This document shows, piece after piece, positions 58,522 through 64,000 of a stretch of 64,000 bases of DNA. The notes beneath the pieces are model-generated. The model did not search any database. It saw nothing but the letters and a program-made list of their open reading frames with translations, and was not told the DNA's origin. The stretch is from Solirubrobacter sp963848475 (GTDB taxonomy: Bacteria > Actinomycetota > Thermoleophilia > Solirubrobacterales > Solirubrobacteraceae). The DNA is taken from the NCBI GenBank assembly GCA_963848475.1, contig CAWKDW010000003.1, positions 124,001-188,000 on the forward strand, written 5' to 3'. Position 1 is the first letter of the stretch, and every line of letters starts with the position of its first letter. Both the position numbers and the translations under genes were made by a program.

Positions 58522-59275
58522 AGCTGCTCAACCGCCACGACGAGCGGCGGATCGCCAACGCGGTGATCGCCGATCCCGAGCAGCACACGGTCATGGACGA
58601 GGGCGGCGCGGTGCGCTCGATCCAGGCGGCCAACGTCGACATGCCCGAAGACGAGCTGCTGGCGCTGTGGAAGCCGATGAACCTCGAGCGGCTCGCCCGG
58701 ACCTACTGGAAGTACCTGTCACGGACCACGCTCGGGATCATCCGCGTGACCTACACCGAGGACGAGCGCGCCGTCGTCGTGATCGGCCGTCCGCTCGTGC
58801 TGCTGCGCTTCCACGCCCCGGACTACGACATCTCGGACGGCCGCGGCATCGTCCAGTGGCGGATCAAGGACGGCCTGCTCGTCTCCAAACGCAACGAGGG
58901 CTACCTGGAGATCGACGTCAAGCGCATGGAGTCCGATCGCCAGGGCTACGGGCGGCGTGCACGTCGAGGTCGAGGTCGCGAACTTCTACCCGGCGATCGC
59001 GACCTGGGTCGCGCGCTGGGTCTACGTGCAGACGCAGTCGCGCATCCACGTGCTCGTGACGCACGGCTTCCTGCGCTCGCTCGCCCGCCTGGAGCTCGAG
59101 GAGTCCGCCGTCGGGCGCTTCTCCGAGCGACGGCGACGACAAGCGCCCGGTCAACGTCGGCGACACGCCCTGGCAGGGCGTGGCCGCGCTCACCGTGATC
59201 GTAGGAGCGCTCGCGTCATTCCTGCGACTTCGACGAGCGCGTCGCGCGAAGAGGGACTGGCGCCCGTGGAGTTGA
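58518..59275 (+). CDS. unknown protein with C-terminal membrane helix (frameshifted)
   Basis: About 252 residues joined. A soluble N-terminal domain (NAVIADPEQHTVMDEGGAVR, YLSRTTLGIIRVTYTEDERA, APDYDISDGRGIVQWRIKDG) continues after a break near 58955 as HVEVEVANFYPAIATWVARW and after another near 59130 as PVNVGDTPWQGVAALTVIVG, ending in a hydrophobic helix and basic tail. A tail-anchored protein is likely. Translationally coupled to the SDR gene. It overlaps the convergent esterase gene by 86 bases. No family recognised. Confidence 0.6.
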
Positions 59276-60185
59276 TGAACCCGTGGAAGAGGCCGGGGAA
59301 GCGGCGGACGAGCACCGGCACGCCCGCCGCGTCGAGCGCCTCGGCGTAGGCCTCGCCCTCGTCGCGCAGCGGGTCGAAGCCCGCGGTGACGACCAGCGCC
59401 GGCGCCGAGTCCTTCAGGTTCGGGGAGAGCAGCGGCGAGATCAGCGGGTCGGCCGGGTCCATGTCGGCGGTCAGGAAGTGGCCGGTGTACCACTGCATCA
59501 GCTCGTCGGTGAGGAAGAAGCCCTCGCCGAACAGCTTGCGCGACGGGCGCTCGACGGTGCCGTCGACGACCGGGTAGATCAGCAGCGCGAGCACCGGGTC
59601 GAACTCGATCGCGATCGTCGCCGCGAGGTTGCCGCCGGCGCTGTCGCCGCCGACCGCGACGCGCTCGTGGCGCTCGCTCGCCCAGCGGAAGGCGCTGCGG
59701 GCGTCCTCGACGTAGCCGGGGAAGGGATGCTCGGGCGCCTTGCGGTACTCGACGGCGAGCACGTCGACGCCGGCGTGGCGGCAGAGCATGCGGCACGGCG
59801 CGTCGTGCGTGTCGAGGTCGCCGACGACGAAGCCGCCGCCGTGCAGGTACAGCAGCAGCGGCTTCTCGCCCGGCTCGGCGGATGTGTACCTGCGCGCCGG
59901 CAGTCCGGCGACCGTGAGGTCCTCGACCTTTCCCACCGGCACGATGCGGGTCCCGCGGGCCATGAAGGCCTCCTGGCGCGTCAGCGCACGCGCCTGCTCG
60001 ACGGTCAGGTGCTCGTCGAACACCGGCACGCCGATGCGGTCGCGCAGCGCGAGCATCAACTGGACATCCGCCTCGAGGCGCTGGCCGTCGATGATCACCG
60101 GCGCGCGGCCGGAGAGCCGGCGCTGCAGGCGCGGAGTGAGCCTCCCGAGCCGTTCGGCGGCGCGCGTCTCGACGCGGTGCTTCAT
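59190..60185 (-). CDS. HSL-family alpha/beta-hydrolase (esterase/lipase)
   Basis: 331 residues, normal for the hormone-sensitive-lipase family. Oxyanion motif HGGG (115-118), nucleophile Ser182 in GDSAGG, Asp271 in GFDPLRDEG and His301 in FHGF complete the triad. Cytoplasmic, no signal peptide. The stop of glpX overlaps its start region (60182-60185) in ATGA fashion, so it may be co-transcribed downstream of glpX on the minus strand. Confidence 0.92.
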   Translation of the reverse strand: MKHRVETRAAERLGRLTPRLQRRLSGRAPVIIDGQRLEADVQLMLALRDRIGVPVFDEHLTVEQARALTRQEAFMARGTRIVPVGKVEDLTVAGLPARRYTSAEPGEKPLLLYLHGGGFVVGDLDTHDAPCRMLCRHAGVDVLAVEYRKAPEHPFPGYVEDARSAFRWASERHERVAVGGDSAGGNLAATIAIEFDPVLALLIYPVVDGTVERPSRKLFGEGFFLTDELMQWYTGHFLTADMDPADPLISPLLSPNLKDSAPALVVTAGFDPLRDEGEAYAEALDAAGVPVLVRRFPGLFHGFINSTGASPSSRDALVEVAGMTRALLRSR

Positions 60186-61188
60186 CCCAGTCGGTAGCCG
60201 GTCAGCTCGCGCAGCTTCGTGCGGTCGTGACGCGAGGCGATCCGGCGCACGGTGCCCGAGCGCGAGCGCATGACGAGCGACTCGGTGGTGGCGCCGCGCG
60301 TGCCCTCGTAGTGGACGCCCTGGAGCATGTCGCCGTCGGTCACGCCGGTGGCGCTGAAGAAGCAGTTCTCGCCCTTGACGAGGTCGTCGTGGGTCATCAC
60401 CTTCGTGACGTCATACCCGGCTTCCTCGGCGAGCTTGCGCTCGTCGGCGTCCTTCGGCCACAGGCGGCCGATCATCCCGCCGCCGTAGCACTTCAGCGCC
60501 GCCGCGGTGATGACGCCCTCGGGCGTGCCGCCGATCCCCCACAACAGGTCCACGGGCCGGTCGGGGGCAGCCGCGAGCAGCGCGCCGGCGACGTCGCCGT
60601 CGGTGATCAGCCGCACCCGCGCTCCCGCCTCGCGGATCGCCTTGATGCCCTCCTCGTGGCGCGGGCGATCGAGGATCACGACCATCACATCGTTGATCTC
60701 GACCCCGCGGCGCTCGGCGATCAGCTCCACCGTCTTGCCCAACGGGCGGTCGAGATCGAGCAGATCGACCAGCCCCTCGCGCCGCCGCCATCTTCTCCAT
60801 GTAGAAGACCGGGCCCGGGATCGAACATCGTCCCGCGCTCGGAGAGCGCGATCACCGCGACGGCGTTCGGGCGGCCCTGCGCCGTCAGCCGCGTCCCGTC
60901 CAGCGGATCGACCGCGATGTCCACCAGCGGCGGCGTCCCGTCGCCGACGACCTCGCCGTTGGCGAGCATCGGCGCCTCGTCCTTCTCGCCCTCGCCGATC
61001 ACGACGACGCCGTCCATGTGGATCGTGTGCAGCACGGCGTGCATGCCGTCCACGGCCGCCTGATCGGCGGCCTCCTTGTCGCCCATGCCGACGAACCGCG
61101 CCGCCTGCAGCGCGGCGGCCTCGGTCACCCGCACGAGCTCGAGCGCGAGGTTGCGATCCGGCGGCATGGACTCGCGAGGGGAGGTCAT
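60182..61188 (-). CDS. glpX: class II fructose-1,6-bisphosphatase GlpX (two frameshifts)
   Basis: About 335 residues joined. Metal-binding VIGEGEKDEAPML and AVDPLDGT, then ALSERGTMFDPGPVFYMEKM and the C-terminal GIGGTPEGVITAAALKCYGG with SATGVTDGDMLQGV, diagnostic of the GlpX family. Gluconeogenesis enzyme, cytoplasmic. Breaks near 60825 and 60780 fall in the middle; one extra G each would explain them. Part of a minus-strand operon with the membrane protein at 61185 (ATGA overlap) and the esterase. Confidence 0.92.
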
Positions 61189-61643
61189 AGGACTCCTGGG
61201 GGCTTTCGTGGACGTTCGGTGCCGCTCGCGCGCAGGGCGCCGCCGAAGATCATCAGCAGGCAGCCGAGCACCGCCATGTACCAGCCGATCCGCAGCGAGA
61301 TCTGGCCTGACGGCTGGCCGGGACGGTCGACGAGGCCGACATAGAGCACGAGGACGAGCGCGATCATCGCGACGACCGCGGTCAGCTCCCCGCGCGGCCA
61401 CGACAGCTGGTGATCGCGCGCGACGATCCACGCGAGGATCAGCGGAGCGAGCGCCGCCGCGAGCAGCGGCCAGTGCAGGATCGGGAACGCCTCCCAGCCC
61501 GAGACCGAGCCGCGGACGCCGTCGATCTGGGCGTTGCGGTTGTCCGGATTGGTCGCGTACCAGGGCAGGAAGAGGCCTAGCGCGAGCATCAGCCCACCGA
61601 GCACGGCGAGGTATTCCCCGCGTCCTAGGCGGCTGAGGTTCAT
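61185..61643 (-). CDS. four-helix membrane protein, 152 aa
   Basis: Helices at about 12-30, 55-75, 85-105 and 118-136, with a charged loop NPDNRNAQIDGVRGSVSGWE between the first two. The pattern is common in small actinobacterial membrane proteins upstream of central metabolism genes; function unknown. Its stop overlaps the glpX start. Confidence 0.7.
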   Translation of the reverse strand: MNLSRLGRGEYLAVLGGLMLALGLFLPWYATNPDNRNAQIDGVRGSVSGWEAFPILHWPLLAAALAPLILAWIVARDHQLSWPRGELTAVVAMIALVLVLYVGLVDRPGQPSGQISLRIGWYMAVLGCLLMIFGGALRASGTERPRKPPGVL

Positions 61644-61672
61644 GCGTGGCTGAGCCTATAACGTGCCGTCGA

Positions 61673-62231
61673 GTGAGCGACGCATTGGTCGAGGGCGCCG
61701 ACGGACGGCTGCGCTGCTTCTGGGCCGGGTCCGCGCCCGAGTACATCGCCTACCACGACGAGGAGTGGGGGCGCCCGATCCGCGACGACCGCCTGCTCTA
61801 CGAGCGGATGACGCTCGAGGCGTTCCAGTCCGGCCTGGCCTGGATCACGATCCTGCGCAAGCGCGAGAACTTCCGCGCCGCGTTCGCGGGCTTTGACCCG
61901 TTGAAGGTGGCCGAGTTCGGCGAGCAGGACGTCGCGCGGCTGATGGCCGACGCCGGGATCGTCCGCAACCGCGCCAAGATCGACGCCGCGATCAACAACG
62001 CCCGCGCCGCGCTCGACGTGCCGCTGGGCGAGCTGATCTGGTCCTTCGCGCCGCCGATCGCGGCCGCGCCCGCGGACACGCGCCGAGCTCCCTGCCGTCA
62101 CGCCCGAGTCCACGGCGCTGGCGAAGGCGCTGAAGAAGCAGGGCTTCCGCTTCGTCGGCCCGACCACCGCGTACGCGCTGATGCAGGCCTGCGGGCTGGT
62201 CGACGACCACATCGAGGGCTGCCATGTATGA
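61673..62231 (+). CDS. tag: DNA-3-methyladenine glycosylase I (one frameshift)
   Basis: About 186 residues. RCFWAGSAPEYIAYHDEEWG and YERMTLEAFQSGLAWITILR are the hallmark of Tag, which removes 3-methyladenine from alkylated DNA. The end FVGPTTAYALMQACGLVDDH carries the family's conserved tail. A break near 62070 separates them. GTG start at 61673; TATAAC ten bases before it could be a -10 element. The usual zinc-binding N-terminal Cys is reduced to the RCFW cysteine. Confidence 0.9.
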
Positions 62232-62937
62232 GCGCCTCTCGCGGTGGCGGAGCCTTGTCGGCCGCCGAGCTGCTCGCCGAGGCGGACCTCGGCGCCGGTG
62301 CGACCGGCGAACGGCCGTACACGTTCTTCAACTTCGTCTCGACCCTGGACGGCCGTGCCGCGCTGGACGGCAGCACCCGCCCGCTCGGCGGCCCCGCCGA
62401 CCTCGAGATGCTGCTCGCGCTGCGGGCCGCCGCCGACGCGGTGCTGATCGGCCCGAGCACGGTGCGCGCCGAGGGCTACGGGCGGCTGGTCTCCGCCGAG
62501 CGGCGCGCCGACACGCCGCCCGCCGTGCTGATCTCCCGCCGCTTCGACATCCCCTGGGAGGCCGGGCTGTTCGAGGCTGCCGGCCAGCCGGTGCTGATCT
62601 ACACGACGCTGGAGGCGGGCGGAGCCCCCTCGAGGTCGCGGCGCCGGTCGAGGTCGTGCGGCTCGAGGACTGCTCCCCCGCCGCGGCGCTTGCCGACCTG
62701 CGGGCGCGCGGGGTGCGCGCGCTCTTGAGCGAGGGCGGCCCGACGCTGTTCGGTGGGTTCCTCGCGGCGGGGCTCGTCGACGAGCTCTTCCTCACGCTCT
62801 CGCCGCTGCTGACCGGCGACGAGTCGGAGATCTCGATCCTGCGCGGGGGTCGCCTCGCTGAACCCGCCCGCTTCGAGTTGCGCTGGGTGTTGCGGGCCGA
62901 ACACGAGCTGTTCCTGCGTTACGCGAGCACCCGTTAA
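62228..62937 (+). CDS. RibD C-terminal/dihydrofolate-reductase-like reductase (one frameshift)
   Basis: About 236 residues joined. PYTFFNFVSTLDGRAALDGS, VLIGPSTVRAEGYG and LLSEGGPTLFGGFLAAGLVD are typical of the RibD_C/YwjB-type NADPH reductase fold of riboflavin synthesis. It stands alone without a deaminase domain or other rib genes nearby. The break near 62627 is in a Gly/Pro loop. ATGA overlap with tag. Confidence 0.82.
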
Positions 62938-62948
62938 CCTCGAGCAGG

Positions 62949-64000
62949 ATGGTCTGGCGGCTGGCGCTCACGTTCGTGTTTCTCGCTTGCGCTGCCCGCT
63001 TCAGCGCGGGCCGCTGACGTGTCCGTTTCCAGCGGGGCACTGAAGTTCACGGCCGCCCAGGGCAAGGTCAACAACGTCACGTTCGCCGAGGCGCCTGCGG
63101 GCACGGTGAAGATCGAGCGGATCACCGACGACGACGACACGTTTGGGACCGTGACCAATTGCACCCGTGACTCGGACACCGTGGTCACGTGCTCAGGCGT
63201 CACCAGCGCGATGATCGATGTCGGCGACATGAGCGACCGCGTCACCGCCACCGCCGTGGACGCAAGGACCAACACCGTCCTCTTCGGCCTCAACACGATT
63301 GCGACCACGATCCTCGGCGGCGACGGAAACGACGTCCTCGATGGTGGCGCCGGCGTCGACATGATCGACGGTGGCGCCGGCAACGACGACATCGACGGGT
63401 TCGCGGGCAACGACTTCCTGCGCGGCGGCGACGGCAACGACGAGCTGCGGCCGAACACCGGGACCGACACGATGGTGGGCGGCGACGGCATCGACACCGC
63501 CGCCTACGGCAAGCGCGTCTCTCCGGTCTTCTCGCTCGACGGGCTCGCCAACGACGGCACGACGGACCCGCCCGAGAACGACCTCATCGGCGCCGACGTC
63601 GAGAACATCGAGGGCTCGGCCGAGGACGCCACGCAGACCGTCACCGTGACCGGCGATGGCCGCGCGAACCGCCTGACGGTCGTCTTCGGCAAGGGCATCA
63701 TCACCGGCGGCGAAGGCGCCGACATCCTCGAGGGCGGCCCGCAGGACGACACGATCAACAGCCGCGACGGCTCGCCCGACAACGTGATCTGCAACGGCGG
63801 CACGGACACCGTCATCGCCGACACGCTCGACGTCATCTCGCCGAGCTGCGAGATCGTGCAGAAGGAATCCGCACCCGGCGGCCCGTTCGACGATCACCCG
63901 CCGACGATCGCGTGGGCCTCGCCTGGCGCCGGTTCGAGCCTGACCGCCAACGCCGTGACGACACTGGCGGTCAACGCGACCGACGATCGCGGCCTCACCC
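62949..64000 (+). CDS. secreted RTX-type calcium-binding repeat protein, C-terminus off the right edge
   Basis: Signal peptide MVWRLALTFVFLACAA, then a break near 62995 (the frame as read stops), after which ADVSVSSGALKFTAAQGKVN begins a mature domain. RTX nonapeptides GGxGxDxxx follow at about 63315-63480 (GGDGNDVLDGGAG, GGAGNDDIDG, GGDGNDELRP) with a second set near 63700 (GGEGADILEGG, GGPQDDTINS). RTX repeats fold on calcium after export. The last residues (ASPGAGSSLTANAVTTLAVN) look like the start of an Ig-like adhesin domain. At least 350 residues; truncated by the window. Confidence 0.82.

Overview
The window is very GC-rich, densely coding DNA from a Gram-positive actinobacterium, most likely class Thermoleophilia (Conexibacter/Solirubrobacter-like). 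This placement is inferred from the base composition, frequent GTG and TTG starts, leaderless-looking promoters, an actinobacterial-type primary sigma factor, MerR-DICT and HxlR regulators, a PknB-like kinase and a TadE-type prepilin. I saw no rRNA or tRNA gene, CRISPR array or insertion sequence, and no gene-free stretch longer than about 260 bases.

Layout. 1-3.9 kb: an oxidoreductase cut by the left edge, a small protein, a membrane protein, an ankyrin protein and a quinone-reductase-like enzyme. 3.9-10.5 kb: an ECF sigma factor locus with a subtilisin-like (S8) protease, an unknown partner and a TPR-CHAT (caspase-like) protein. 10.5-15.6 kb: signal peptidase I, gamma-glutamyltransferase, FtsZ, ParA and a membrane protein. 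15.6-50.6 kb: a large contractile injection system (CIS) locus. 50.6-64 kb: ordinary chromosomal genes, namely an ArsA-like ATPase, an HxlR regulator, PilT, the primary sigma factor, a MerR-DICT regulator, an SDR, an esterase, GlpX, a DNA glycosylase, a RibD-like reductase and an RTX-repeat protein cut by the right edge.

The CIS locus carries most of the expected particle parts: a DUF4157 protein, an AAA+ ATPase, a DUF4255 cap/terminator, sheath, two tube proteins, a small chaperone-like protein, DUF6760, a LysM baseplate protein, a VgrG-like spike, gp25, baseplate J, a tail-I-like protein and a PAAR-like tip. Joined to these is an envelope and signalling module that I do not know from described CIS: a zinc-ribbon/PASTA transmembrane protein, a zinc-ribbon/FHA/site-2-protease fusion, a transmembrane Ser/Thr kinase beside the PAAR gene, a degenerate receiver protein, a LuxR-type regulator, and a roughly 1960-residue protein with seven predicted peptidoglycan-degrading modules (peptidase, transglycosylase, CHAP, peptidase, transglycosylase, NlpC/P60, transglycosylase). 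A roughly 1400-residue Pro/Ala/Ser repeat protein sits between DUF6760 and the second tube gene. The gene content suggests a CIS attached to, or firing through, the cell's own envelope and controlled by phosphorylation and proteolysis. That is inference.

Caveat. Many clearly conserved genes are broken by one-base frameshifts, whereas about 10.5-26 kb is clean. Most are best explained as sequencing indels in GC-rich or repetitive DNA, so several genes below are given as joined reading frames. Start codons chosen against a longer open frame are explained in the entry.
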